Origin: Paenibacillus lycopersici
GTDB taxonomy: Bacteria; Bacillota; Bacilli; Paenibacillales; Paenibacillaceae
Reading direction: 5' to 3'
DNA length: 64,000 bases
NCBI RefSeq assembly: GCF_010119935.1
Contig: NZ_CP048209.1
Span: forward strand, 3,661,001 to 3,725,000
The notes below the pieces were generated by a model that was not told the origin of the DNA, did no database searches, and was given only the letters and a program-made list of their open reading frames with translations. This document shows positions 26,150 to 35,644 of this stretch, one piece after another. The position numbers and the translations under genes were made by a program. Every line of letters starts with the position of its first letter. The first letter of the stretch is position 1.

Positions 26150-27802
26150 TTACTTCCAGGTTCCTTCGACGCCAACTTCTTTGATCTTCGCGTTGACTTC
26201 GTCGATCATGTCCTGACCGCCGGCTTTCAGGTAATCCTGGACGATTTTATCCCAATCCGACATCGGCGTCTGGCCAAGGATGATCTTCGTTTCTTCGTCG
26301 GCGATCTTCGTGTACAGCTCCCAGAACTTCAAGTTGTACTTCTCCGAGTAGATGCTAAAAGTCGGGTCGATATACACGTAATTCGGCTTCGACCACTCGG
26401 CGATCGTCGCTTTGACGTACGACTTCTGAATCGGATTGATCAGACCGGTTTCGAGATGCAGGTCCTCGTCGCTCGGCGCCCATTCGACCCCGTGGAAATA
26501 CGACGCCGGACGGTAGGATTTCATCGTATCGTCCGAAGGGAAGGTTGCCTCGCCATCCGCATACTTGTAGCCTTTGTCCACGCCGCCGTTCTTCCAGTCG
26601 AAGTCGGCGTTGTTCGGATTGCGCTCTTCGACCGGGATGAACTGCATGAAGTAATTGATCATGCTCAGGATGCGGTCGATCTTCGCCGGCTCGTCCTTCA
26701 GCTTGCCGGACAGCGCGAAGAGCTGGTAGTAGCCGGACAACCCCGGCTGTCCTTGGGAACCGTCCGGAGCCAGGAATGGCGGAATCGGCGCGACGACGGC
26801 ATCCGGAGCGGATTGCTGGAGCAAATCCCAGTACGCGTTATTGCCTGGAATGCCCTCGTAATAGATGCCCGCTTTGCCTTGGTAGAACAATTTGCTCGCT
26901 TTGTCGTAATCCATGACCGGCCAGTCTTTCGGTACGAGCCCTTCCTTGTAGGCGTCGGTCAGAAATTGCACCCGTTCCTTGGCGCCGTCGGTAATGATGC
27001 CCGGCATATAGCCGCCTTGATCGTCTTTCAGCCAGGAGCTGGCATTGTAATAGTTGCCCATGCGCATATCCCAATCGATGCCTTTGCTCGTCGAGAAACC
27101 GTACGTGTCGTTCTTCTTGTTGCCGTCCGGATCCTGGGTGGTGAACGCTTCCGCGACTTTGAGCAGCTCCGCATAAGTGGTCGGCATCTGCAGATTCAGC
27201 TTATCGAGCCAGTCCTTGCGGATGATGGCGGAGTTCATGTACTTCGTACGGAAAAACTTCGGTATGCCGTAAATTTTCCCATCAACGGTAACGGCGTTCC
27301 AGATCGACTGCGGAATCAATTTCAGCTCGGGATACTTATCGATGTAGTCATTGAGCGGCAGGAATGCTCCTTGCTTCGCCCACTTCACGAAATTGCCGTC
27401 GGCGCCTTCGAGATCGAGAATGTCCGGCGCGTCGCCCGATGCCATGACGACGGCGACCTTCTGACCGGCCTCGCCCATCGGCACAATCTGCGGCTTGAAA
27501 TCGATGTTGAACTTCTCGTTGATCGCGTCGACCCCGGGACCGTTCGATTTCGGCACGGTGCCCCATTCGCCTGCCAGGTAACTGACCGGGAATTTCTCGG
27601 CGTTCGCGCTTTCGCTGTTGTCCGTCTGCTTCGCATTCCCCGCGCTGCCGTCAGACGCCCCCGTCGTATTCGCTGCCGCACCGCTGCCGCCTGACGCGTT
27701 TGTATTGTCTTTGTTCGCTTCGCTGCCGTTGCCGCAGGCGCTCATTGTCAATCCCAATGCCAGCGACAAGCCAAGCAGGCTGACCTTCCCCCAAGCGTTC
27801 AT
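26150..27802 (-). CDS. Extracellular solute-binding lipoprotein (LipO/LplA type), 550 aa
   Basis: Signal peptide and lipobox LTMSACG (Cys23), then a Ser/Gly/Asn-rich linker to about residue 68. The binding domain shows features of the large Paenibacillaceae family: MASGDAPDILDLEG, YGIPKFFRTKYMNSAIIRKD, DPDGNKKNDTYGF and YYEGIPGNNAYWDL. It captures an oligosaccharide and hands it to the two permeases encoded upstream. GGAGGGG precedes ATG 27802. No ATPase gene is present; a shared MsmX-type ATPase is usual for this class. Confidence 0.9.
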   Translation of the reverse strand: MNAWGKVSLLGLSLALGLTMSACGNGSEANKDNTNASGGSGAAANTTGASDGSAGNAKQTDNSESANAEKFPVSYLAGEWGTVPKSNGPGVDAINEKFNIDFKPQIVPMGEAGQKVAVVMASGDAPDILDLEGADGNFVKWAKQGAFLPLNDYIDKYPELKLIPQSIWNAVTVDGKIYGIPKFFRTKYMNSAIIRKDWLDKLNLQMPTTYAELLKVAEAFTTQDPDGNKKNDTYGFSTSKGIDWDMRMGNYYNASSWLKDDQGGYMPGIITDGAKERVQFLTDAYKEGLVPKDWPVMDYDKASKLFYQGKAGIYYEGIPGNNAYWDLLQQSAPDAVVAPIPPFLAPDGSQGQPGLSGYYQLFALSGKLKDEPAKIDRILSMINYFMQFIPVEERNPNNADFDWKNGGVDKGYKYADGEATFPSDDTMKSYRPASYFHGVEWAPSDEDLHLETGLINPIQKSYVKATIAEWSKPNYVYIDPTFSIYSEKYNLKFWELYTKIADEETKIILGQTPMSDWDKIVQDYLKAGGQDMIDEVNAKIKEVGVEGTWK

Positions 27803-27840
27803 CGTAACCCCTCCATGTAAATAAGAATGTTCGGCGTACC

Positions 27841-27969
27841 GCGGCTCTAGCCCTTCACAGAGCCTAGCATTACTCTACTGTCGTAACGCGGCTCTAGCCC
27901 TTCACAGAGCCTAGCATTACTCTATTGTCGTAACGCGGCTCTAGCCCTTCACAGAGCCTAGCATTACTC
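27841..27969. repeat. 47-bp tandem triplication of the permease 3' end
   Basis: The block starting GCGGCTCTAGCCCTTCACAG repeats at 27841, 27888 and 27935 (exact 47-bp period). Read on the minus strand each copy encodes VMLGSVKG and stop, the permease C-terminus; only the 27935 copy is in the gene. The two others lie in the gap before the binding-protein gene. Confidence 0.92.
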
Positions 27970-28828
27970 CTTTCGCAAAGTGTTTCTGCAAAAACGGATA
28001 CACGACCAGGATCGGCGCGGTCGATACGAGAACGGCGGCCATGCCGATCGTGACCGGCGGCGGCATCTGCTGGCTCCTGAGCTGCTGAAGCATGATCGTG
28101 GATTGCAGCGTGGATTGCACGTTGCCTTGAATGACGAGCTGCCGAAGAATGACCTGTACCGTCCATTTGCTGGAATCGTTCAAATAAAGAATCGCATCGA
28201 AGAACGAATTCCAATGGCCGACCGCGTAGAACAATCCGAACGTGGCGAGCGCCGGTTTGGACAGCGGCAGGATGATCCGCGTGTACACCTTCAGCTCGCT
28301 TGCGCCGTCGATGATCGCCGCTTCGCTAAGCTCCGACGGGATGCTTCGGAAGAATTGGCGCAGCACGATCAGATTGAAGGCGCTGATCGCTCCCGGAACG
28401 ATCAAAGCCCAATAGGAGTCAAGCAATCCCGTCGCCTTGACGACCAAGTAATTCGGAATCATGCCGCCGCTGAACAGGAACGTGAACAGCACCATGAAGT
28501 TGATGAAGCCCTTGCCCGGCGCCTCGCGCGTCAGCCCGTAGGCCATCGTCGACGTCATCGCAAGATCGACAAGCGTGCCGACGACGGTAATGCCGATGGT
28601 GACGTAGATCGAATGGACGAACGCTTCCGACGCGAAAATGTACTTGTAGGCATCGAGCACCCATTCTTTGGGCCAGAGCAGCAGCTCTGAATTCGTGTAG
28701 TCGTTGAACGAAGCGAAGGAAACGACGACCATGTAGAAGAAAGGGAACAGCATCGTGAACGCGATCAGGATCAAGATGCAGGCAAGCACGTAATCGACGG
28801 ATCGATTGCCGTATAATCGGGTATTCAA
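27941..28828 (-). CDS. Carbohydrate ABC transporter permease (LplC/YtcP type), 295 aa
   Basis: An inner-membrane permease with about six helices. The EAA loop SELSEAAIIDGASELKVYTR (near residue 185) contacts the ATPase, and the family-typical end is KHFAKGVMLGSVKG. TTG 28828 with GGAGG is the likely start; the frame upstream is shadow of the other permease gene. Operon partner of 28857. Confidence 0.92.
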   Translation of the reverse strand: MNTRLYGNRSVDYVLACILILIAFTMLFPFFYMVVVSFASFNDYTNSELLLWPKEWVLDAYKYIFASEAFVHSIYVTIGITVVGTLVDLAMTSTMAYGLTREAPGKGFINFMVLFTFLFSGGMIPNYLVVKATGLLDSYWALIVPGAISAFNLIVLRQFFRSIPSELSEAAIIDGASELKVYTRIILPLSKPALATFGLFYAVGHWNSFFDAILYLNDSSKWTVQVILRQLVIQGNVQSTLQSTIMLQQLRSQQMPPPVTIGMAAVLVSTAPILVVYPFLQKHFAKGVMLGSVKG

Positions 28829-28856
28829 TGCGAGAACCTCCTTCCCCGGACGGATG

Positions 28857-29816
28857 TTAGAAGACGCCTTCTTCTCCGACCTTCTTCGCCAGCCGATTCG
28901 CGCCGACAATGAGCAGCAGGCCGATGATGCTCTTGAATAAGCCGAAGGCGGTCGAGAAGCTGAAATCGGCGCCGATGATCCCTTTCTGGTACACCATGTA
29001 ATCGAGCGTCGTGCCGACATCCTTCGTAATGGAGTTGATCATCAGGATGATCTGTTCGATGCCGGTATCGAGCACGTGGCCGACTTGCAGAATCAATAGA
29101 ATCGTAATCGTGCCCCGCAGCGCGGGCAGCGTGATATGCCACATCAGCTTCCATCGGTTCGCGCCGTCGACGACGGCCGATTCGTAGAGGTCGGGGTTGA
29201 TCCCGGCCAGCGCGGCCAGGAAGATAATCATGCCCCAGCCGGATTCCTTCCACATGCCTTCCAGCAGAATCAGCGGCATGAACCAGCCCGGAGAGGTCAG
29301 GAAGTCGATCTGCGGCAAGTGCAGCGCTTTCAACAACGCATTGACGAATCCGTCCGTCGTAAGAAACGTATACACGAGGCCGACGACGACGATCCAGGAT
29401 ACGAAGTGGGGCAGATAGACGATGGACTGCACGATGCGCTTGAAGGCGCTGAACCGGACCTCGTTCACCAAGAGCGCCATGAAGATGCCGGCCGGGAAAG
29501 CGAACGCCAGCTGAAGCGCGTTCAAGTACAGCGTATTGAACAGCACCCGGCCGTAATCCGCGGACTCGAAGATCAGCGCGAAGTTGTGGAACCCGACCCA
29601 TTCGCTGTGCAGGAAGCCTTGGAACGGGCTGTAATTCTGGAAAGCGATGACGATGCCGAGCATCGGAATGTATTTGTAGATGACGAAATAGAGCACGCCC
29701 GGCAATAGCAGCGCATAGATGAACCTGGCCTTCCACATGCGGACGAGCAGGCTCTTGCGCCTATGAAGCTGCGCGGGCGGACTGCTTGCCTTCGGCAGCA
29801 CGGCGGACTCAGCCAT
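28857..29816 (-). CDS. Carbohydrate ABC transporter permease (LplB type), 319 aa
   Basis: Six predicted helices. N-terminal FIYALLLPGVLYFVIYKYIP, FQNYSPFQG, and an EAA loop with DLYESAVVDGANRWKLMWHI. The short cytoplasmic N-terminus is usual. It forms the heterodimeric channel with the LplC-type partner, with 28 bases between the genes. AAGGAGG precedes ATG 29816. Confidence 0.92.
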   Translation of the reverse strand: MAESAVLPKASSPPAQLHRRKSLLVRMWKARFIYALLLPGVLYFVIYKYIPMLGIVIAFQNYSPFQGFLHSEWVGFHNFALIFESADYGRVLFNTLYLNALQLAFAFPAGIFMALLVNEVRFSAFKRIVQSIVYLPHFVSWIVVVGLVYTFLTTDGFVNALLKALHLPQIDFLTSPGWFMPLILLEGMWKESGWGMIIFLAALAGINPDLYESAVVDGANRWKLMWHITLPALRGTITILLILQVGHVLDTGIEQIILMINSITKDVGTTLDYMVYQKGIIGADFSFSTAFGLFKSIIGLLLIVGANRLAKKVGEEGVF

Positions 29817-29861
29817 TCTGGATACCTCCTTGGATTCGCGGGCTTTCGGCGCCGCGGCCTG

Positions 29862-31838
29862 CTAGCCGCGGTCTTTCCACCGCGGGAACGAATATTCGCC
29901 GCGGTAGTTGGAGTAGTTGTGCGCCTCGTACTTATCGGGTACATAGCGCACGTCCTTCGGACTGTCGGCCTGCGTGTAAATGTACATCCGGCGCGTGTCC
30001 CAGACGAGCAGCTCCTCTCGTTCGTCGCCGCACAAGTCGACCGCGTCGCAGGTCAGATCGGGATGGCCGTCATCCGGCAATGCGACGACTTGATCGCCAT
30101 ACCCGTCATGCAGACCGCCGTAGCGCGCGTTCGCCGAGTACAGGATCAGCTCCTTGCCGTCTCCGGTCCAGTTCACGGGCGTAATGACGTTGCCGTTGGC
30201 GCCGGTCTCGCCGGACCAGAGCCGGTTGCCCTTGCAGTCGTACAGCGCGATGATGCCCGTGTTGCGCCAGAACGTCGTGACGCAATATTCCAACCCGGGC
30301 AGCTCCGGCCTGTAGTTGGCGACGCTGACGCGCTGCGCATGGCCAAGCATGTCTTGCACGAGCACGCTGCCGTTCTGATCCGCGAGGACGAAGCCGTCTT
30401 CGCCGCTCGACATCGCGATAAGCAGCTCGTCCTTGTCGGGATCGAAGCGGCCGATGACGATCTCGTCGACGTGGCAATGCATGCCGGGCAGCTCCCATAA
30501 CCGCTCGCCTTCGCTGCTTAACAGCGTATGTCCGGCGACGAGCTCGTCCTTGCCGTCGCCGTTCATATCGTAGCTGTACGGGAAATGACCCGCATTGACA
30601 TATTGCTGCCAGAGCAAATTGAATTGGTTGTCATACGCCCAAAGATTGTTGTACCTGTCTTTGATCAACAAATCCGACGGCCTTGCGCTGCCGCTGAAAT
30701 TGCAGATGCGGATGGAATCGACGACGATCCGGTCGAACGTGACGTTCTGATAAATCACGAAGCGGTCATGGGGTATTTTGCATGGCGTCGGCATAGAGGC
30801 TTTCGTCTTGCCCGTTCTTCCATCGGCAATGATAAGCTTGAAGTCCTTGCAATAAATCACTTCGTTGAAGCCGTCTCCGTCGATATCGTAGATTTGCACC
30901 GGGACATCCGCCGTCAGCATGCCGTTCCTCGGATCCGGCTCGCCGATCTGCCAGAGGACGCGTCCATCCAGATCGACGGCCGTGATACAGCTGATCATGC
31001 ATTCGTCGCAGCTATTCAAGCTCTCCATGTTCTGAATGAACAACAGATCCTTGATCCCGTCTCCGGTCAAATCGCCGTATCGAATGCTTCTTGCCGCGCC
31101 GAAATCATGCAGGTCAAGCGTTCGCCACAGCTTCGGAGCCGGATAATGGCTCCGCTTGGCGAGAAGCCGATCCTGCTTCGCCTGGATACGGGCGGATACG
31201 TCTTGCAGTTCAGGCTGCGTCATATCGACGGTCACGTTGGAGAAGCGCGCTTCCGTCAGCGCCGCGATGGCAACGTTGCCGTAATCATAACTGCCGTCAA
31301 CCACGGTCAGCACCTGCCTGCCGTCGATGGAACAGGTCAGCGTCTGATCCTGCACATGGGCGCCGAGCCGGTACGCATGATCGGAATCGTACGCGAAGGA
31401 GGCGCGGGCGAGAACGATCAGGTCCTCCTCTTCTTTCTTGTACACGACCGCTTCCGTCCCGCCGCTCAGGCAGAACCAGTAGAAATGCCTGCTGTCCATG
31501 TACCGGAACCCGATCCCGCAGTCGCTTCCCGCGGCGCGAAGCGGCCAGACCGTCGCGCCGAGCTCGTAATTGCGCCATTCTCTCTCGCCCGTGACGAGCA
31601 TCGGGATCGTCGTGCATGCTTCGACGTACATCCCCTGCTCCAGCTCGCGGATACCCTCGCGCTCCTTGATCATCCAGCATTTGCGGCCGGTCCACGAGGT
31701 GTCTTTGTTCGGTTCATACCAGATGCCGGTATCGCCGGGACGATAATAATGATACTCCCCGATCGCGGTTATATCCGTCGGCAGGTAACCGAGCGGTAAG
31801 GACTTGAATTGTTCGTCCACTATTCTGATCGTGCTCAT
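29862..31838 (-). CDS. FG-GAP/VCBS propeller protein, polysaccharide-lyase-like, 658 aa
   Basis: The N-terminal about 215 residues look like a concanavalin-type sugar-binding domain (GIWYEPNKD, GIGFRYMDSRHFYWFCL). Then a propeller with Ca-binding repeats DLTGDGIKDLLFIQ, DIDGDGFNEVIYCKD, DMNGDGKDELVAGH and NWTGDGKELILYSA. This resembles rhamnogalacturonan lyases of family PL11 in style, but no family catalytic residues can be confirmed by eye. No signal peptide, so it probably acts in the cytoplasm. ATG 31838 follows GGAGGG. Located between the regulator and transporter genes. Confidence 0.65.
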   Translation of the reverse strand: MSTIRIVDEQFKSLPLGYLPTDITAIGEYHYYRPGDTGIWYEPNKDTSWTGRKCWMIKEREGIRELEQGMYVEACTTIPMLVTGEREWRNYELGATVWPLRAAGSDCGIGFRYMDSRHFYWFCLSGGTEAVVYKKEEEDLIVLARASFAYDSDHAYRLGAHVQDQTLTCSIDGRQVLTVVDGSYDYGNVAIAALTEARFSNVTVDMTQPELQDVSARIQAKQDRLLAKRSHYPAPKLWRTLDLHDFGAARSIRYGDLTGDGIKDLLFIQNMESLNSCDECMISCITAVDLDGRVLWQIGEPDPRNGMLTADVPVQIYDIDGDGFNEVIYCKDFKLIIADGRTGKTKASMPTPCKIPHDRFVIYQNVTFDRIVVDSIRICNFSGSARPSDLLIKDRYNNLWAYDNQFNLLWQQYVNAGHFPYSYDMNGDGKDELVAGHTLLSSEGERLWELPGMHCHVDEIVIGRFDPDKDELLIAMSSGEDGFVLADQNGSVLVQDMLGHAQRVSVANYRPELPGLEYCVTTFWRNTGIIALYDCKGNRLWSGETGANGNVITPVNWTGDGKELILYSANARYGGLHDGYGDQVVALPDDGHPDLTCDAVDLCGDEREELLVWDTRRMYIYTQADSPKDVRYVPDKYEAHNYSNYRGEYSFPRWKDRG

Positions 31839-31964
31839 CGGACCCTCCAATCGGAAATTCGGAAGATGGCCTTGCCCAGCAGCGCTGCTTATAGCACGAG
31901 TATAAAGGAAAGGCGAAGCTGTCGAATAGCGGACGACGATGACATCAATGCCGGAGAACCATGA

Positions 31965-33572
31965 CTATTGGCTGTCGCGGGCGACTTCGCCGGGCGTCAT
32001 TCCCCAATGCTTGCGGAACAGTTTCGTGAAATAACCGAGGTCCTTGAACCCGACCAGCCTGGACGCTTCGTATACTTTCGCGCCGCCCTGCAGCAGCTTG
32101 CGGGCCCGTTCCATCTTCAGCAGCCGACCGTAATCCGTAAAGGTCTGGCCCGTCTCCTTCTTGAACAGCCGGCTGAGGTAAGAAGGATCGACGAACAGCC
32201 GCTCGGCGATTTCATGCAGGCTTAGCTCCTGATCCATCGCTTCGTCGATCAGCCTCGCGACCTCGGCGACGAGCCGGTTGCCGAACAAGCTCCGCTGCTC
32301 TCTCCCGTAATCCAGATACTGCTGCACGGTTCCGGTCAGCCATGCGTACGTCTGATTGTCCGCCAGCAGCTGCGCCGGCTGCAGGAAATAAGCGTAATGC
32401 GCCTTGACCACCTCGCGCACCGGCCAGCCTTGCAGCCGGATCATGCGCAGGAGCAGGCTCTGGATCGACAGCACCTGCTCCTGCAGCGCTTCGACCGACG
32501 TGGCCGATTCGAACGTTTCGCGGTACCAGGCTTCGATGCATGCTTGCGCCAGCGCGCCGTCGCCGATCTCGAGCGCCTGCTGGATTTGCTTCTCGAACAT
32601 TCGGAAATCCGGCAATTGCGAGGCGACGGGATGATCGTTATACGGGATGACGATATTGCCGCCGTAGAGTACGCGTTCATTGAGCGCTGTTCTTGCTTGC
32701 CCGTAGGATCTGGCCAGATCGCCTCGCGATACTTTGGCGCCCATGCCGGCGCTGGCCGTTACCTTCAAGCAGTCCTTGATGATCGCCAGCAGCTTGGAGC
32801 AATAGGTATTGGCCTGCCGGATCAGCTCGTCCTCGTCCGCTCCTTTTGTTTCGGCGAACAGTACGACGAGCTGCAATTTCTCCCCGGGAAACACGGCCGC
32901 AACGGCATGGCCGAGATATTCGCTTGCGATCGATTGCAGCGCGAACTGCAGCAGCGGACCGTCTGCGGCGGTAAACCGGGTGTCCGCGGCATCGAGCGGG
33001 TCGGCTTCGATGACGGCCGCAATGAACGCCTTCGGCGCAAGCAATTGCCGCTCAAGCATGTATTCGCCCGCGTAACGGACGATCTCCGCGTCCGAGTAGC
33101 TCCCTTGCACCAGATGCAGCAGGAACGAATGCCGAAGGAACGGCAAGTGGCTCTGCCATTTCTGCTGCAGCTCCTGCCGGCTATGCTCCAATTCGCGTTC
33201 CCTGCGAATGGCGTCCGCCGTCTTGGACACCGCTTGGGCGAGCTCCGGATTGCCGACCGGCTTCAACAAATAATTGTCGGCGCCCAGCTCCAGCGCAGTA
33301 CGGGCGTACTTGAAATCGTCATGCCCGCTGAGGATCACGAAACGGAGCTTTTCCCCTTCGGCTTGCAGCTTCCGAACGAGGCTCAACCCGTCCATGTCCG
33401 GCATTTGAATATCGAGCAGCAGAATGTCCGGCTTGCGCTGTCTGACGAGCGCGAGCGCCTCTGATCCGCTCTTGGCCATCCCGACGACTTCGATGCCGTG
33501 TTCCTCCCACGGAATGTTGTAGACCGAATTATATAAGAGGCGAATTTCATCCTCGGCGACGAGCAGCTTCAT
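31965..33572 (-). CDS. YesN-type response regulator with AraC DNA-binding domain, 535 aa
   Basis: The receiver domain (1-120) has acidic residues E7-D8 and phospho-acceptor D54 (LLLDIQMPDMDG). A long linker follows. The C-terminal AraC-type double helix-turn-helix (about 430-530) includes LSLHEIAERLFVDPSYLSRL and a second helix pair (LVGFKDLGYFTKLFRKHWG). It activates the adjacent carbohydrate operon when phosphorylated by the kinase encoded just upstream. It overlaps the kinase gene by 26 bases. Confidence 0.93.
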   Translation of the reverse strand: MKLLVAEDEIRLLYNSVYNIPWEEHGIEVVGMAKSGSEALALVRQRKPDILLLDIQMPDMDGLSLVRKLQAEGEKLRFVILSGHDDFKYARTALELGADNYLLKPVGNPELAQAVSKTADAIRRERELEHSRQELQQKWQSHLPFLRHSFLLHLVQGSYSDAEIVRYAGEYMLERQLLAPKAFIAAVIEADPLDAADTRFTAADGPLLQFALQSIASEYLGHAVAAVFPGEKLQLVVLFAETKGADEDELIRQANTYCSKLLAIIKDCLKVTASAGMGAKVSRGDLARSYGQARTALNERVLYGGNIVIPYNDHPVASQLPDFRMFEKQIQQALEIGDGALAQACIEAWYRETFESATSVEALQEQVLSIQSLLLRMIRLQGWPVREVVKAHYAYFLQPAQLLADNQTYAWLTGTVQQYLDYGREQRSLFGNRLVAEVARLIDEAMDQELSLHEIAERLFVDPSYLSRLFKKETGQTFTDYGRLLKMERARKLLQGGAKVYEASRLVGFKDLGYFTKLFRKHWGMTPGEVARDSQ

Positions 33573-35406
33573 CGGCTTCTTCCTCCTTAAGCGGTATGTT
33601 GTCCTGCATGTTAAGCGCGCCGAGCGGAATGCGCACGATCACTTCCGTGCCTTGCCCTTCCTTGCTGTCGACGCGCAGTTCGGCTTGATCGCCGTAATAT
33701 AGCTTCAAGCGGGAGCAGACGTTCTTAAGCCCGAAGAACTCGCCCGACTGTCCGTCGGCCTGCAGCATGAAGACGCTCGAACGTATGCGCGCCAGCTCGG
33801 CCTGCAGCTGCAGCAAGCGGTCTGAGGGAATGCCGGCGCCGGTATCGCGGACGGCAACGCACAGCATGTCCTGCCGAATCGCGGCTTCCAGCATGAGCGC
33901 GCCGCCCGCGGGCGTTTTCTCCAGCCCATGATGGATCGCGTTCTCGACGATCGGCTGCAGCAGCAGTTTCAGAATCGGCAGCGTTCCGCATGGCTCGTCG
34001 ATGCGGCATTCCCACGTGAAATGATCGGCGAACCGCAGCTGCTGGATCCGAATGTAATAGCCGAGATGCTCGATCGTCTCATCCAGCGTCGAGGTGTCCT
34101 TCCCTTTGGTCAGGCTCAAGCGGAAGAACTTCGACAGATTGAGCACCATCTCGCTGATTTCTTCGGCGTCGTAATTGATCGCGCTGCTGTAGATCGAATC
34201 CAGCGTGTTGTACAGAAAATGCGGGTTAATCTGCGATTGCAGAAATTTCAGCTCGGTTCTCGTTTTCTCCACCTGCTGCTCGTAAATATCCTGGATGTAC
34301 TGCTTCTGCTGCGCGGCCATCTGATTGAACGATTCCGTCAGCACGCCGAACTCGTCGACGCGGTTATGCTTCAGATGCACATCCAGCCTGCCGTTTCGTA
34401 ACTGGTAGATGCCTTTCAAGAGCGTGGAGACGGGAGCGGATATGCCGGTGTAGACGATGACCGAGATGAACAGCGCCAGCAGGACGCTGAGCAGGATCAG
34501 GACATAGATGAACCGCTGCAATTTGATCGATTCCTGATTAATGATGCGCTCGGGCTGCGCAAGCAGCATCGACCAGCCGGATTTCGGCGAGATGACGCTC
34601 GTCACGAATAAGTCTTGCCGGCCGCTCGATTCGTAATGCTGGATATAGCTCTCGTTGTTGTGCGGGATTTGAAAAGGAAGCGTGCGGCTGCCGGTGTTGG
34701 ACACGATGACCTTATTGTCGGGGGCGATCAGGAAAAACTTCGTTTCCGGCGTCGTGATCAGTCCCTGGCACAGCTGTAGCAGCGTATCGCGTTCGACCGT
34801 AATGCCGACGACGTGGGAATGCTGCCTGCCGTAGTTGAAGCCCATTTCCCGCAGGAGCAGGATCGCGTCGCGGTTGTCGAGCGGATCGGACTCGTCGCCC
34901 GAGGCAATACCGTCAGGATTGTACATGAGCGAAGTTCCGCCGCCGAGGATCGCCTGCTTGTACCAGTCCTTGGCTTCGTAGTCGATGCGGCTGCCGCCGG
35001 TTTCACGGGAGATGATCATGTTCAAGTTGGAATGCAGGATCCAGACGTCGGACAAGTAATCGCTTCCAATCGTGTATTGCCTTAAGTAGTCCCATAGCTG
35101 GCTCGCGCTAATAATCATGTTCGTCTCGCTCTCGTCCTTGTTCAATAAGTCGTTCATGTAAGTGTTGTTCGCGATCGATAAGCTGAATTGGTTAAGGTTC
35201 GCCATGATTTGATCGATATTCCCGAGCGAGGACAGCATCGCCGCCCGAGTCCGCTCCCCGGCTTGCTTCAGCACGATCTGCTTGCACTGGGCGACGGCGT
35301 ATAAGGATACGAGAGTAAGCGGTACTATCGACAGCAGGAAGAAGAACGTCAGACGAAACTGAATGGATTTTCTGAAATGCGAGAAGAACGACCGGCTCCG
35401 TTTCAT
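33547..35406 (-). CDS. YesM-type sensor histidine kinase, 619 aa
   Basis: Helix 1 (LTFFFLLSIVPLTLVSLYAV), an extracellular Cache-like sensor domain (about 45-290), helix 2 (FIYVLILLSVLLALFISVIV) and HAMP (about 320-370). The His_kinase box QINPHFLYNTLDS has its His near residue 395, and the ATPase box has LLQPIVENAIHHGLE and DTGAGIP. It senses an extracellular sugar or binding-protein signal and phosphorylates the regulator. ATG 35406 follows AGGGGGC. First gene of the operon. Confidence 0.93.
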   Translation of the reverse strand: MKRSRSFFSHFRKSIQFRLTFFFLLSIVPLTLVSLYAVAQCKQIVLKQAGERTRAAMLSSLGNIDQIMANLNQFSLSIANNTYMNDLLNKDESETNMIISASQLWDYLRQYTIGSDYLSDVWILHSNLNMIISRETGGSRIDYEAKDWYKQAILGGGTSLMYNPDGIASGDESDPLDNRDAILLLREMGFNYGRQHSHVVGITVERDTLLQLCQGLITTPETKFFLIAPDNKVIVSNTGSRTLPFQIPHNNESYIQHYESSGRQDLFVTSVISPKSGWSMLLAQPERIINQESIKLQRFIYVLILLSVLLALFISVIVYTGISAPVSTLLKGIYQLRNGRLDVHLKHNRVDEFGVLTESFNQMAAQQKQYIQDIYEQQVEKTRTELKFLQSQINPHFLYNTLDSIYSSAINYDAEEISEMVLNLSKFFRLSLTKGKDTSTLDETIEHLGYYIRIQQLRFADHFTWECRIDEPCGTLPILKLLLQPIVENAIHHGLEKTPAGGALMLEAAIRQDMLCVAVRDTGAGIPSDRLLQLQAELARIRSSVFMLQADGQSGEFFGLKNVCSRLKLYYGDQAELRVDSKEGQGTEVIVRIPLGALNMQDNIPLKEEEADEAARRRG

Positions 35407-35473
35407 GGCTTGGCTGCCCCCTATGGCAATAGGTATAGATAATGAACGATACGAAATTAGACGTCGCATCCTC

Positions 35474-35507
35474 CTAAAAGTTTCCACGCGCTAAAAGTTT
35501 CCACGCG
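35474..35507. repeat. Perfect 17-bp tandem duplication upstream of the kinase gene
   Basis: CTAAAAGTTTCCACGCG occurs twice, head to tail, about 70 bases upstream of the kinase start. It could be a regulator site or a slippage product. Confidence 0.85.
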
Positions 35508-35595
35508 GGATGAAGTCATTCGGTTCGAGGCGAGCGGATAAACCTCTAGATGCGCAAGCGCTTGATCAAGCATGCACGGGAGCATGCCAAAAGCA

Positions 35596-35612
35596 CGCTG
35601 CCTAAGGCAGCG
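35596..35612 (-). terminator. Hairpin after the 170-aa gene
   Basis: CGCTGCC-TAA-GGCAGCG; on the minus strand TGCTTTTGG follows. Candidate terminator. Confidence 0.55.
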
Positions 35613-35644
35613 CGCACTTCCTCTTCATGAACAGGACCATCCGT

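Noticed and set aside
25709..27694. 661-codon open frame on the + strand
   Set aside because: Antisense to the binding-protein and DUF4091 genes; same shadow composition, no recognisable domain.
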